Origin: JANMDU01 sp031375105
GTDB taxonomy: Bacteria > Pseudomonadota > Gammaproteobacteria > Burkholderiales > Burkholderiaceae_C
DNA: 14,004 bases
Assembly: GCA_031375105.1 (NCBI GenBank)
Contig: JANMHJ010000006.1
Location: 1-14,004 of the forward strand
Direction of reading: 5' to 3'
Position numbers and translations under genes: made by a program. The notes under the pieces were generated by a model. That model worked only from the letters and a program-made list of their open reading frames with translations, was not told the DNA's origin and did no database searches. Shown piece by piece: positions 6,155 through 14,004 of the stretch (within the stretch, counting starts at the first letter, position 1; the number at the start of each line of letters is the position of its first letter).

Positions 6155-8491
6155 ATGTCCAAAACCACCACGCCAACTGTGCGCGATACGCAAGAAGAAC
6201 AATCCACGCAGATTAACGCCTTGGCGATGGCCATGCAACACAACGCCATCAAATCTAAAGAACATGGTTTGAAAAATTCACTGGCTCCACCGCGTGGCCC
6301 CACCATTGAGCCCGCTTCCATGATGGCTACCGGCAGCACCTTATCGGAAATGCATGGCAATCAAAAATTAGGCGGTATGGCGGCTAAAGGTGTCAATGCC
6401 ACCATTGGCACACTGGATCGTGTGCGAGCAGATTCATCGGGGCAGGTTCTCGCTACCAATCAGGGGGTTGCCATTGCCGACAACCAGAACTCTCTGAAAG
6501 CAGGTCTGCGCGGCCCTGCGTTGCTAGAAGACTTTATCCTGCGAGAGAAAATCACCCACTTTGACCATGAGCGTATTCCTGAACGCATCGTGCATGCACG
6601 CGGTTCTGCGGCGCATGGATTTTTTCAATGCTACGCGCCTTTGACAGAGCACACCAAGGCTGCACCGTTCAGTGAGGCTGAGAAAATAACGCCGGTGTTT
6701 GTGCGCTTTTCTACCGTGGCGGGAGAACGCGGCTCCAAGGATACAGCCCGCGATGCACGTGGTTTTGCGGTAAAGTTTTATACCGATGAGGGCAACTGGG
6801 ATTTGGTGGGCAACAACATGCCGGTGTTCTTCATTCAAGACGCGATCAAATTTCCTGACCTGATTCATGCCGTCAAACCCGAGCCGCACAACCAGATGCC
6901 TCAGGCAGCCAGTGCACACGATACGTTTTGGGATTTTGTGTCCTTGATGCCAGAATCTACCCATATGCTGATGTGGGTGATGTCGGACCGCGGTATTCCG
7001 CGCAGCTACGCGACGATGGAAGGTTTTGGCGTGCACACGTTTCGCTTGCTCAACGCGAAAGGCGAGTCGGTGTTTTGCAAGTTCCACTGGAACCCGGTGG
7101 CAGGCACGCATTCGATGGTGTGGGACGAAGCGGTCAAAGTCTCGGGTGCAGACCCGGATTTTCACCGCCGCGATTTGTGGGAGCGGATAGAGTGCGGCGC
7201 GTACCCTCAGTGGGAGTTGGGCTTGCAGATTTTTACCCAGGAGCAAGCCGAATCCTTCAGTTTCGACATATTAGATGCCACCAAATTGATTCCGGTGGAA
7301 TTGGTGCCAATCCAGTATGTGGGCCGTATGGTTCTCAACCGAAACCCTGACAACTTCTTTGCAGAAACTGAGCAAGTGGCCTTTTGCGCGGCGCACGTGG
7401 TGCCAGGCATTGATTTTTCCAACGACCCTTTGTTGGCAGGGCGCATTCATTCGTATATCGATACCCAGATTTCCAGGCTGGGCGGAGCGAATTTTCATGA
7501 AATTCCAATCAATGCGCCCATTGCACAAGCGCACAACAACCAGCGTGATGGTATGCACCGCCAGGCCATTCACCGTGGACGCGTAGCATATGAGCCTAAT
7601 TCACTGGCTGGCGGCTGTCCTTTCCAAGCAGGTGCACAGCAGGGATTTATGACTTTTTCAGAACGCCAACAGAGCCATGAAGACCATGCCAAAGTGCGCG
7701 GTAAACCTGAAAAGTTTGCAGATCACTACACACAGGCCACATTGTTTTATGTTAGCCAGACACCGCTTGAGCAAGCGCACATCGTCCAAGCTTTCTGTTT
7801 TGAGCTGAGCAAACTAACGGTGCCCGCGATCCGAGAACGGATGCTTTCTTCTCTGCGCAATGTGTCGGACGATCTAGCTTCCAAAGTGGCCCAAGGGCTG
7901 GGCATCGACCCAATGCCCTCTGCCATGCCCCGAGCTTTAGACAAACCACAGAAGCCCGAGGTTAAAAATTCACCCAGCTTGTCGCTCACAGCGCGTCCGG
8001 GTGACGGTTCTGTAAAAGGTTTAAGAGTCGCTTTGCTCATCGCAGACGGGGTAAATGGCAAGTCCATTTCACAGATCCAATCTGCCTTGGCAGCTAAGGG
8101 CGCGATCAGCAGACTGGTGGGGCCACGTATTGGGCCTATAACCACAGAGGAAGGTGGCGTGGTGATTGCCCAGTCTTCGCTTGACAATGAGCCAGGGTAT
8201 TTGTTTGATGCATTGGTCTTGCCCAATGGTAAAAAAGCAGTCGAAGTCTTAGCAGCTCACCGCCTGACCACTGATTTCATCAAAGACCATTATTTCCATT
8301 GCAAAACTATTTTTGCACTGCCCCAATCCAAGATGCTGCTTGAGCTGGCAGAGTGCTCAGCCGAGCTGCCAGACGGCAGCCCCGATCCAGGATTGATCAT
8401 TGGCACGCATATGCGCACATCCCCATCAACTGATACTTTTTTGCAAGCTTTGGCACTCATGCGGCATGCAGAGAGAGCCATTTATTTTTAG
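6155..8491 (+). CDS. katE: Large-subunit catalase, HPII type
   Basis: This heme catalase (2 H2O2 to 2 H2O + O2) belongs to the large-subunit clade 2. Residue numbers count from a GTG at 6137; the ATG at 6155 (residue 7) is preferred because family N-termini are poorly conserved and ATG is the commoner codon, giving 778 aa against about 750 for E. coli HPII. After a polar N-terminal arm, the catalase core shows the distal His153 in ERIVHARGSAAHG, Asn226/227 in DLVGNNMPVFFIQDA, and the proximal heme ligand Tyr440 in GRIHSYIDTQ with Arg436 four residues before it. From about residue 625 a flavodoxin/class I amidotransferase-like domain (GLRVALLIADGVNG and following) runs to the C-terminus, diagnostic of HPII-type enzymes. 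It is convergent with the GntR gene, with 21 bp between stops and no clear terminator. Neither candidate start has a good ribosome site. Confidence 0.95.
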   Translation: MSKTTTPTVRDTQEEQSTQINALAMAMQHNAIKSKEHGLKNSLAPPRGPTIEPASMMATGSTLSEMHGNQKLGGMAAKGVNATIGTLDRVRADSSGQVLATNQGVAIADNQNSLKAGLRGPALLEDFILREKITHFDHERIPERIVHARGSAAHGFFQCYAPLTEHTKAAPFSEAEKITPVFVRFSTVAGERGSKDTARDARGFAVKFYTDEGNWDLVGNNMPVFFIQDAIKFPDLIHAVKPEPHNQMPQAASAHDTFWDFVSLMPESTHMLMWVMSDRGIPRSYATMEGFGVHTFRLLNAKGESVFCKFHWNPVAGTHSMVWDEAVKVSGADPDFHRRDLWERIECGAYPQWELGLQIFTQEQAESFSFDILDATKLIPVELVPIQYVGRMVLNRNPDNFFAETEQVAFCAAHVVPGIDFSNDPLLAGRIHSYIDTQISRLGGANFHEIPINAPIAQAHNNQRDGMHRQAIHRGRVAYEPNSLAGGCPFQAGAQQGFMTFSERQQSHEDHAKVRGKPEKFADHYTQATLFYVSQTPLEQAHIVQAFCFELSKLTVPAIRERMLSSLRNVSDDLASKVAQGLGIDPMPSAMPRALDKPQKPEVKNSPSLSLTARPGDGSVKGLRVALLIADGVNGKSISQIQSALAAKGAISRLVGPRIGPITTEEGGVVIAQSSLDNEPGYLFDALVLPNGKKAVEVLAAHRLTTDFIKDHYFHCKTIFALPQSKMLLELAECSAELPDGSPDPGLIIGTHMRTSPSTDTFLQALALMRHAERAIYF

Positions 8492-8512
8492 CTAAGAATT
8501 GGCAAATGCACC

Positions 8513-9259
8513 TCAATTCAACGTATTGAAATAATGATGCGTATCAGTGCGGTAGTAGCCACGGCGCAGTTCCATGGGGGTGTCGCGGTAGGTGAATGCT
8601 ACTCGTTCGACGAAGAGCAGGGGCGTGTCTTGCTCTACTTTTAATAGCAAACTTTGCTCTATTGATGCCGGCAAGGCGCGGATTTTCTCATCGGCTCTTA
8701 GCATACGGACGTTGAATTCGGTTTCAAACAAGGCGTAGCTTGGGCCAGGGTAATTGGCGAGTTGCTCGGCGGTCAAGCCTTTGAAGGGGGCAGCGGGCAG
8801 CCAGATGTCTTCCAAAATCGTGGGCACGCCCTTGAAGCCGAGGAGGCGGCGCACCTGCAACACCGCGTCTCCAGAACGCAAACCCAATAGCTTGGCAATG
8901 TCTGACGTGGCTCGGGTTTTCTTGCATTCCAGAATTTGCCGCTCTGCGGGACCCTCGCTGCCTATGGCGCCATCGTCGGGCACGAGCTTGAGGAATCGAA
9001 ATTGCACCTGCTGCTCGTTGTGTGTGGCCACGAACGTGCCTTTGCCTTGGCGGCGATTCACTAAATTTTCTGCAGCCAACTCGTCAATCGCTTTGCGCAC
9101 CGTGCCTTGGCTCACGCGGTAGCGCGCAGCCAAATCCATTTCGCTGGGAATGGCTTCGCCCGGCTTCCACTCACCCGACTGCAAGCTCTGCAAGATCAGC
9201 GTTTTGATCTGGCTGTAGAGCGGGCTGAAAGCGGGGGTGTCGAGGAGGTCGTTGGCCAT
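8513..9259 (-). CDS. GntR-family transcriptional regulator, HutC/UTRA subfamily
   Basis: This 248-aa regulator has an N-terminal winged helix (about residues 10-76: PLYSQIKTLIL, PSEMDLAARYRVSQGTVRKA, RRQGKGTFVA) and a C-terminal UTRA ligand-binding domain (about 95-242), the HutC/FarR arrangement. The frame is open to an ATG at 9331, but the ATG at 9257-9259 (MANDLLDTPAFSPLYSQ) is chosen. It gives the normal family length, and the longer form would place a strong palindrome (9310-9321) inside the coding region and start within it. Neither start has a good ribosome site. The gene is divergent from mdh, and GntR genes next to TCA-cycle genes are common in Burkholderiales. It probably controls mdh-acnB and itself in response to a small organic acid or CoA-linked metabolite. 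Family sure; target and ligand inferred. Confidence 0.9.
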   Translation of the reverse strand: MANDLLDTPAFSPLYSQIKTLILQSLQSGEWKPGEAIPSEMDLAARYRVSQGTVRKAIDELAAENLVNRRQGKGTFVATHNEQQVQFRFLKLVPDDGAIGSEGPAERQILECKKTRATSDIAKLLGLRSGDAVLQVRRLLGFKGVPTILEDIWLPAAPFKGLTAEQLANYPGPSYALFETEFNVRMLRADEKIRALPASIEQSLLLKVEQDTPLLFVERVAFTYRDTPMELRRGYYRTDTHHYFNTLN

Positions 9260-9309
9260 GAAAAATGGGGCAGTGGCAGGAACGCGTGCCTTGCAAAACC
9301 CTAAGTTTA

Positions 9310-9329
9310 TCTTATATAAGACATAAGAC
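9310..9329. promoter_or_regulatory. Palindrome and tandem heptamers: probable GntR operator between gntR and mdh
   Basis: TCTTATATAAGA (9310-9321) is a perfect 12-bp palindrome. The heptamer ATAAGAC occurs twice in tandem (9316-9322 and 9323-9329), so one half-site is repeated. The site lies 51 bp upstream of the chosen gntR ATG and about 139 bp upstream of mdh. AT-rich symmetric sites in divergent regions are usual for HutC-type GntR regulators. The rest of 9330-9459 has only AGGAG before mdh as a recognisable signal. Confidence 0.55.
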
Positions 9330-9459
9330 AAATCCCCAGCCGATCAGTTTCGAGGGTAAACTCTAGGGCTTTGCTGTGACCGCTTAGAAGCCTTGCGTTA
9401 CCAAGCAGTTTCATCAGTCAGTTTTCGTTATTTTTCATCTTCAAACCTAGGAGTCTCCC

Positions 9460-10446
9460 ATGAGCAAGAAACCCGTTCGCGTCGCCGTTACTGGCGCTGC
9501 TGGCCAGATTGGCTATGCCTTGTTGTTCCGCATCGCCTCTGGCGAAATGCTGGGCAAAGATCAGCCTGTGATTTTGCAATTGTTGGAGATCCCCGACGAG
9601 AAAGCACAGAACGCACTCAAGGGCGTGATGATGGAATTGGAAGACTGCGCATTTCCATTACTCGTGGGCATGGAAGCGCATTCTGACCCGATGACCGCCT
9701 TCAAAGACACCGATTACGCCCTCCTCGTGGGCTCACGTCCACGCGGCCCTGGCATGGAGCGCGCGGAGCTGCTCTCGATCAACGGCGCGATCTTCACAGC
9801 ACAAGGCAAAGCTTTGAACGCCGTGGCTTCGCGCAATGTGCGCGTGCTGGTGGTGGGCAACCCTGCCAACACCAATGCCTACATCGCCATGAAGAGCGCC
9901 CCCGATCTGCCGCGCAAGAATTTCACCGCTATGCTGCGCCTCGATCACAACCGCGCTGCCTCGCAAATCGCTGCGAAAACAGGTAAGGCTGTGGGCGACA
10001 TTGAAAAACTCTGCGTTTGGGGCAACCACTCGCCCACGATGTATGCCGACTATCGCTTTGCACACGTTGCAGGCGCTTCCGTCAAAGACATGATCAACGA
10101 CCAAGAATGGAATGCCAATACCTTCTTGCCAACCGTTGGCAAGCGAGGCGCAGCCATCATCGCGGCTCGTGGCTTGTCTTCAGCAGCCTCCGCAGCGAAT
10201 GCAGCCATTGACCATATGCGCGATTGGGCGCTGGGCACCAATGGCAAATGGGTCACGATGGGCATTCCATCGAACGGCGACTATGGCATTCCAAAAGACG
10301 TGATGTTTGGCTTCCCCGTGACCTGCGAAGGCGGCGAATACAAAATCGTTGAAGGCCTAGCCATCGACGCATTCAGCCAAGAGCGCATCAACCTCACGCT
10401 CAAAGAGCTCACCGACGAGCAAGCTGGCGTAGCGCATTTGGTTTAA
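9460..10446 (+). CDS. mdh: Malate dehydrogenase (NAD-dependent)
   Basis: This 328-aa cytoplasmic enzyme interconverts malate and oxaloacetate in the TCA cycle. The NAD-binding loop VTGAAGQIG is at 10-18, with an acidic residue (Glu43) at the end of the second strand (LLEIP) as in NAD-preferring members. The mobile substrate loop is GSRPRGPGMER (91-101), VVGNPANTNA is at 131-140, and the catalytic Asp162/Arg165 (RLDHNRAA) and His190 (VWGNHSPT) are present. Length is standard for the group of bacterial MDHs close to the cytosolic eukaryotic type. AGGAG lies seven bases before the ATG. It is the first gene of the plus-strand cluster; the next gene starts 15 bp after its stop, which suggests co-transcription. 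Confidence 0.97.
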   Translation: MSKKPVRVAVTGAAGQIGYALLFRIASGEMLGKDQPVILQLLEIPDEKAQNALKGVMMELEDCAFPLLVGMEAHSDPMTAFKDTDYALLVGSRPRGPGMERAELLSINGAIFTAQGKALNAVASRNVRVLVVGNPANTNAYIAMKSAPDLPRKNFTAMLRLDHNRAASQIAAKTGKAVGDIEKLCVWGNHSPTMYADYRFAHVAGASVKDMINDQEWNANTFLPTVGKRGAAIIAARGLSSAASAANAAIDHMRDWALGTNGKWVTMGIPSNGDYGIPKDVMFGFPVTCEGGEYKIVEGLAIDAFSQERINLTLKELTDEQAGVAHLV

Positions 10447-10460
10447 ATCCAGAGCCTGCC

Positions 10461-11495
10461 ATGCATCCACGCGACGTGCTGTTAGGCGCTCAGGCGGCGG
10501 CTTTTGCCCTGCCTGTGGTGGACCATTACAGCGGCGTGGAGGCTCGCATGCGCAAGTCGCTGGACTTGCAAGCGGAGTTGATCGAAGAGTTTGGCGCTTG
10601 CGTGATGGACGTGACGCTCGATTGCGAAGATGGTGCGCCTTCTGGGCAAGAGATTTTGCATGCAAATACGGTGTTAGCCGTTATAGAATCTGCGCAGCGT
10701 GCTATTAAAAACATAGTAAGACGCATTGGCGTGCGTGTGCATGCTGTAGATCACGCCGCGTTTGAAAGCGATGTGAAGATCATCATCACAGGCGCTGCGC
10801 ACAGGCTCTCGCATGTGATGATTCCCAAGGTGGAAAGCGCGGCGGATGTGGATGTGGCTGCGAAGGCGATTGACGCAGCAGGCGGCGCGAATTTGCCTCT
10901 GCATGTGCTCATCGAATCCAGCGCTGCAGTCTCAAAAGCTTTCGAGATCGCTGCACATCCGCGTGTGCAAAGCATCAGCTTCGGTTTGATGGATTTCGTA
11001 TCCAGCCATGGCGGTGCAATTCCCGCCAGCGCCATGACAGCTGCTGGGCAATTCACGCATCCGCTGGTGATTCGAGCCAAGTTAGAAATCGCTGCGGCCT
11101 GCCATGCGCATGGCATAGTCCCGAGTCATTGCGTCGTCACGGAGTTTGCTGACACTGCCAAGATGCAGCAAACCGCCACACGAGCCAGCCAAGAATTGGG
11201 CTACACGCGCATGTGGAGCATTCATCCTTCGCAAGTGCGCCCTATTTTGGCGGCTTTCGCGCCAGCACAGCAAGAGATTGAGACCGCTACCGATATCGTA
11301 GCGCTCGGCGCAGGAAATGCATGGGCTCCTGCCAGTTTTAACGGTCAGTTACACGACCGGGCCAGTTATCGTTACTATTATCAGTTGCTGGAGCGGGCCT
11401 TTGCCACAGGGCGGTTGCAAGCAGCGGCTTTGCCCGCTGCTTTGCGTGCTTTTTTCGAGCCTGCCTCAGCATCCTTCCCTGTAGCAAGCCACTGA
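10461..11495 (+). CDS. CitE/HpcH-like CoA ester lyase family protein
   Basis: This 344-aa TIM-barrel protein belongs to the HpcH/HpaI aldolase / citrate lyase beta-subunit family, whose members cleave or form citryl-, malyl-, methylmalyl- or citramalyl-CoA. Active-site landmarks are LDCEDGAP (53-60), Arg92 in GVRVH, PKVES (122-126), the metal ligands Glu152 (LIES) and Asp178 (FGLMDF), and WSIHPSQV (252-259). No citrate lyase alpha or gamma subunit is nearby, so it is unlikely to be part of a citrate lyase complex; a stand-alone malyl-CoA/citramalyl-CoA lyase or thioesterase is more plausible. It starts 15 bp after mdh, and the next gene starts 14 bp after its stop. Codons about 64-88 (10650-10725) are AT-richer and less conserved-looking than the flanks. 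Only a weak ribosome site (AGAG) is seen. Family is sure; substrate unknown. Confidence 0.85.
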   Translation: MHPRDVLLGAQAAAFALPVVDHYSGVEARMRKSLDLQAELIEEFGACVMDVTLDCEDGAPSGQEILHANTVLAVIESAQRAIKNIVRRIGVRVHAVDHAAFESDVKIIITGAAHRLSHVMIPKVESAADVDVAAKAIDAAGGANLPLHVLIESSAAVSKAFEIAAHPRVQSISFGLMDFVSSHGGAIPASAMTAAGQFTHPLVIRAKLEIAAACHAHGIVPSHCVVTEFADTAKMQQTATRASQELGYTRMWSIHPSQVRPILAAFAPAQQEIETATDIVALGAGNAWAPASFNGQLHDRASYRYYYQLLERAFATGRLQAAALPAALRAFFEPASASFPVASH

Positions 11496-11509
11496 AAGCC
11501 AGCCATACC

Positions 11510-12106
11510 ATGAACCAGCCCACTTTTGCCCCACGCACCTGCCTTCTGGCCGTCGCGCTCGCCTGCTGCGCCGCTCCCCTGTGGGCGCAAAGCCCTGCTG
11601 CGCAGCGAGAGCAATTCAAAAAAGAAGTGACCGCCAGCAAAGAATTGCCACTCTCACCCGAGCTGCTGGCTCTGGCTGAGCGCGTGTACACAGGCCGCAT
11701 CCCTTGCGAGCTGGGCCACAGCGTTGCCTTGCTGCCTGATCCCGCTGCGCCGGGTTATTTCGTGATCACCACCGGCAAAGAGCGCTACCGATTGCAGCCT
11801 GTGCCTACCACCACCGGCGCGATTCGCCTTGAGGACAAAGCCCGTGGCGGCGTATGGCTCCAGTTGGGCAACAAATCCATGTTGCTCGATGAGAAAAATG
11901 GCCGTCGCTTGGCAGACGAATGCCTGAGCCCTTCGCAAAAGCTAGTGGCTGATGCCATGAAGCTCGCACCGCCCACCAGTGTGCTTGGCGCATTGCCGGG
12001 CACAGTGCCCAACGCAGAGCCGCTGCCTGTGCAAGCCGAGGCGCCTGCCGCCGCTGCTCCAAGCGCCGCGCCCGCCCCACTCAATCTCAGCTTGCCTGCC
12101 AAATAA
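11510..12106 (+). CDS. Small exported protein of unknown function in the TCA-cycle cluster
   Basis: I do not recognise this 198-aa protein as a named family. Residues 1-26 look like a Sec signal peptide: Arg9, a hydrophobic stretch from about 11 to 24, and likely cleavage after PLWA before Gln27. Cys19 is not in a canonical lipobox, so a soluble periplasmic protein is favoured. The mature protein has a helical Lys/Glu-rich start (27-60) and a beta-rich core from about 63 to 138, including VALLPD, YFVITTGKERYRLQPV and VWLQLGNKSMLLDEKNGR. Cys66 and Cys138 bracket that core and could form a disulfide. The tail (about 155-198) is rich in Ala and Pro and probably disordered. The beta core vaguely recalls small periplasmic inhibitor folds such as MliC, which I do not claim. 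It lies 14 bp after the CitE-like gene and 107 bp before acnB. Confidence 0.8.
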   Translation: MNQPTFAPRTCLLAVALACCAAPLWAQSPAAQREQFKKEVTASKELPLSPELLALAERVYTGRIPCELGHSVALLPDPAAPGYFVITTGKERYRLQPVPTTTGAIRLEDKARGGVWLQLGNKSMLLDEKNGRRLADECLSPSQKLVADAMKLAPPTSVLGALPGTVPNAEPLPVQAEAPAAAAPSAAPAPLNLSLPAK

Positions 12107-12213
12107 TCACCACCCCACTTAATTCACTATCAATTCAATAGCAAACTTCACGCGTTTTATAACGGCGAATCATCGTTTTCACTTAAATTTTTGACCTCCC
12201 AGGAGTACACACC

Positions 12214-14004
12214 ATGGCATCGACCTTCCTCAGCACCTACCAAGCCCACGTCGCCGAGCGCGCCGCCATCGGCATCAGCCCCCTGCCGCTCACCGCGAAG
12301 CAAGTCGGCGAGCTGATCGAGCAACTGAAAAACCCACAGGCTGGCGAAGGCCAAGCGCTGGTAGACATGATTGCGCACCGCGTGCCCGCTGGTGTGGACG
12401 ATGCCGCAAAAGTCAAAGCCTCGTATTTGGCCGCCATCGCTCTGGGCAAAGAGCCCTCTAGCCTGATCACCCGCGAAAAAGCCACGCAATTGCTTGGCAC
12501 CATGCTCGGCGGCTACAACCTCACGCCGCTGATCGAACTGCTGGATGATGCCGCCTGCGGCCCCGTTGCCGCTGAGGGCCTGAAGAAAACCCTGCTGATG
12601 TTTGACCAATTCCACGACGTGAAGGAAAAGGCGACTAACGGCAATCAGAATGCCAAAGCCGTGTTGCAAAGCTGGGCTGATGCCGAATGGTTTACCTCGC
12701 GCCCGGAAGTGCCGCACAGCATCAAGCTCATGATCTTCAAAGTGCCCGGCGAGACGAATACGGATGATCTCTCCCCCGCGCCCGATGCTTGGAGCCGCCC
12801 CGATATTCCGCTGCACGCTCTGGCCATGCTGAAAAACAAGCGCGAAGGTGCGCCTTTCGTGCCTGAAGATGACGGCAAGCGCGGCCCTGTCAAGCTCATC
12901 AATGATTTGGTGGCTAAAGCCAAAGCAGCAGGCGCAGTCGTAGCCTATGTGGGCGATGTGGTCGGCACCGGCTCATCGCGCAAATCTGCCACCAACAGCG
13001 TGCTCTGGTGGACGGGCGACGACATCCCTTTCATCCCCAACAAACGCAACGGCGGTGTGTGCTTAGGCGCAAAAATCGCTCCGATTTTCTACAACACGAT
13101 GGAAGATTCCGGCGCACTGCCGATTGAGCTAGACGTCAGCCAAATGAACCTGGGCGATGAAGTCGAGCTGCGCCCCTACGAAGGCAAAGCCATCAAGAAT
13201 GGCCAAGTGATCGCAGAGTTCAGCTTGAAAAGCGACGTGCTGTTTGATGAAGTGCGCGCCGGTGGCCGCATTCCGTTGATCATTGGCCGTGGCCTCACAA
13301 GCAAAGCGCGCGAGGCCCTTGGCCTGCCTGTGAGCACGCTATTCCGCTTGCCTCTGCCGCCTGCCTCTTTGGCAAAAGGCTTCACGTTGGCTCAAAAAAT
13401 GGTGGGCCGTGCATGCGGTTTGCCAGAGGGCAAAGGCGTTCTCCCCGGCACGTATTGCGAGCCCAAGATGACCAGCGTCGGCAGCCAAGACACCACCGGC
13501 CCAATGACCCGCGATGAACTCAAAGACCTCGCCTGCCTCGGCTTCTCCTCCGATCTCGTCATGCAATCCTTCTGCCACACGGCGGCTTATCCCAAGCCAG
13601 TCGACGTGAAGATGCACCACGAGTTGCCCAACTTCATCAGCAACCGCGGCGGCATCAGCTTAAAGCCCGGCGATGGCATCATTCACAGCTGGCTCAACCG
13701 CATGCTCCTGCCCGATACCGTGGGCACAGGCGGCGACAGCCACACACGCTTCCCCATCGGCATCAGCTTCCCCGCTGGCTCCGGCTTGGTCGCCTTCGGC
13801 GCGGCTACCGGCGTGATGCCACTCGATATGCCTGAGAGCGTCTTAGTACGCTTCAAAGGCAGCATGCAACCCGGCGTGACGCTGCGCGATTTGGTGCACG
13901 CGATTCCTCTGTACGCCATCAAAGCGGGGCATCTCACAGTTGCCAAAACCGGCAAGGTCAACATCTTTTCCGGCCGCATTTTGGAAATTGAAGGTTTGCC
14001 AGAT
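12214..14004 (+). CDS. acnB: Aconitate hydratase B (partial, runs off the right edge)
   Basis: The frame opens at ATG 12214 with AGGAG eight bases upstream (12201-12205) and continues 597 codons without a stop to the window end. AcnB proteins are about 860 residues, so roughly 70% is present. AcnB isomerises citrate and isocitrate in the TCA cycle. The start MASTFLSTYQAHVAERAAIG is typical of the B type. The N-terminal HEAT-like domain (1 to about 160) is followed by the swivel domain with VPGETNTDDLSPAPDAW (177-193) and GTGSSRKSATNS (251-262), then the first catalytic domain with GGDSHTRFPIG (506-516). This order, with the swivel domain first, separates AcnB from AcnA. The three [4Fe-4S] cysteines of the family fall in the C-terminal third, outside the window. 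The 107-bp gap before it may hold its own promoter, but none is clear. Confidence 0.96.
   Translation, partial: MASTFLSTYQAHVAERAAIGISPLPLTAKQVGELIEQLKNPQAGEGQALVDMIAHRVPAGVDDAAKVKASYLAAIALGKEPSSLITREKATQLLGTMLGGYNLTPLIELLDDAACGPVAAEGLKKTLLMFDQFHDVKEKATNGNQNAKAVLQSWADAEWFTSRPEVPHSIKLMIFKVPGETNTDDLSPAPDAWSRPDIPLHALAMLKNKREGAPFVPEDDGKRGPVKLINDLVAKAKAAGAVVAYVGDVVGTGSSRKSATNSVLWWTGDDIPFIPNKRNGGVCLGAKIAPIFYNTMEDSGALPIELDVSQMNLGDEVELRPYEGKAIKNGQVIAEFSLKSDVLFDEVRAGGRIPLIIGRGLTSKAREALGLPVSTLFRLPLPPASLAKGFTLAQKMVGRACGLPEGKGVLPGTYCEPKMTSVGSQDTTGPMTRDELKDLACLGFSSDLVMQSFCHTAAYPKPVDVKMHHELPNFISNRGGISLKPGDGIIHSWLNRMLLPDTVGTGGDSHTRFPIGISFPAGSGLVAFGAATGVMPLDMPESVLVRFKGSMQPGVTLRDLVHAIPLYAIKAGHLTVAKTGKVNIFSGRILEIEGLPD

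Noticed and set aside
6524..7246. Minus-strand ORF (240 codons) opposite katE
   Set aside because: Lies wholly within the catalase core and looks like a complementary-strand artefact.
8517..8530. TTCAA-CGTA-TTGAA between katE and gntR as a bidirectional terminator
   Set aside because: Only five AT-rich base pairs with no T-run, and it lies inside the gntR 3' end.
9260..9331. N-terminal extension of the GntR protein from the ATG at 9331
   Set aside because: It would put the palindromic site within the coding region and add 24 residues not expected in the family.
8643..12148. 12-mer AATAGCAAACTT shared by gntR (8643-8654) and the acnB leader (12137-12148)
   Set aside because: Short, AT-rich, one copy is coding, and there is no extended similarity; chance is likely.
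12149..12178. AACG...CGTT symmetry followed by Ts in the gap before acnB as a terminator
   Set aside because: The stem is only four bases with an 8-9 base loop; too weak to call.

Overview
The window looks like a betaproteobacterial chromosome, probably Burkholderiales and close to Comamonadaceae. This is inferred from the style of the encoded proteins, the moderate GC content, and the mdh / CitE-like / small exported protein / acnB order next to a GntR regulator. No rRNA, tRNA or CRISPR array is visible.

Layout from left to right. (1) Positions 2-136 hold the 3' end of a plus-strand ORF that looks like the C-terminus of an IS630-type transposase. It runs antisense through the end of a minus-strand FitB/VapC-like PIN toxin gene (23-541). 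The toxin gene overlaps its ribbon-helix-helix antitoxin gene (538-804), and a clear promoter with nested palindromes (822-874) precedes the pair. (2) A minus-strand xdhA-xdhB operon (4885 to 950) encodes both subunits of a bacterial molybdenum xanthine dehydrogenase. A 25-bp inverted repeat lies just upstream of xdhA. The maturation gene xdhC, usually third in such operons, is not downstream. (3) A small minus-strand gene (4977-5156) encodes a 59-aa DUF2256-type zinc-finger-like protein. (4) A plus-strand gene (5425-5949) encodes a glycine-zipper, YflT-type stress protein and ends at a strong intrinsic terminator. (5) katE (large-subunit HPII-type catalase, 6155-8491) follows on the plus strand. 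(6) A GntR/HutC-type regulator (minus strand, 9259-8513) is divergent from a plus-strand TCA-cycle cluster: mdh, a CitE/HpcH-like CoA ester lyase homologue, a small exported protein of unknown function, and acnB, which is cut by the window edge.

How the genes work together. The right third is a metabolic unit: malate dehydrogenase and aconitase B act in the TCA cycle. The GntR/UTRA protein is placed to control it through a palindromic site in the divergent region. The middle carries purine catabolism and oxidative or general stress functions: xanthine dehydrogenase, catalase and a YflT-like protein. The left edge is accessory DNA, with a toxin-antitoxin pair apparently altered at one end by an insertion sequence.

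I see no strong candidate for a wholly new multi-gene system. The more unusual points are the toxin tail encoded antisense to a transposase end, the DUF2256 gene with a missing first Cys, the palindromic operators, and the uncharacterised CitE-like and exported proteins inside the TCA cluster.
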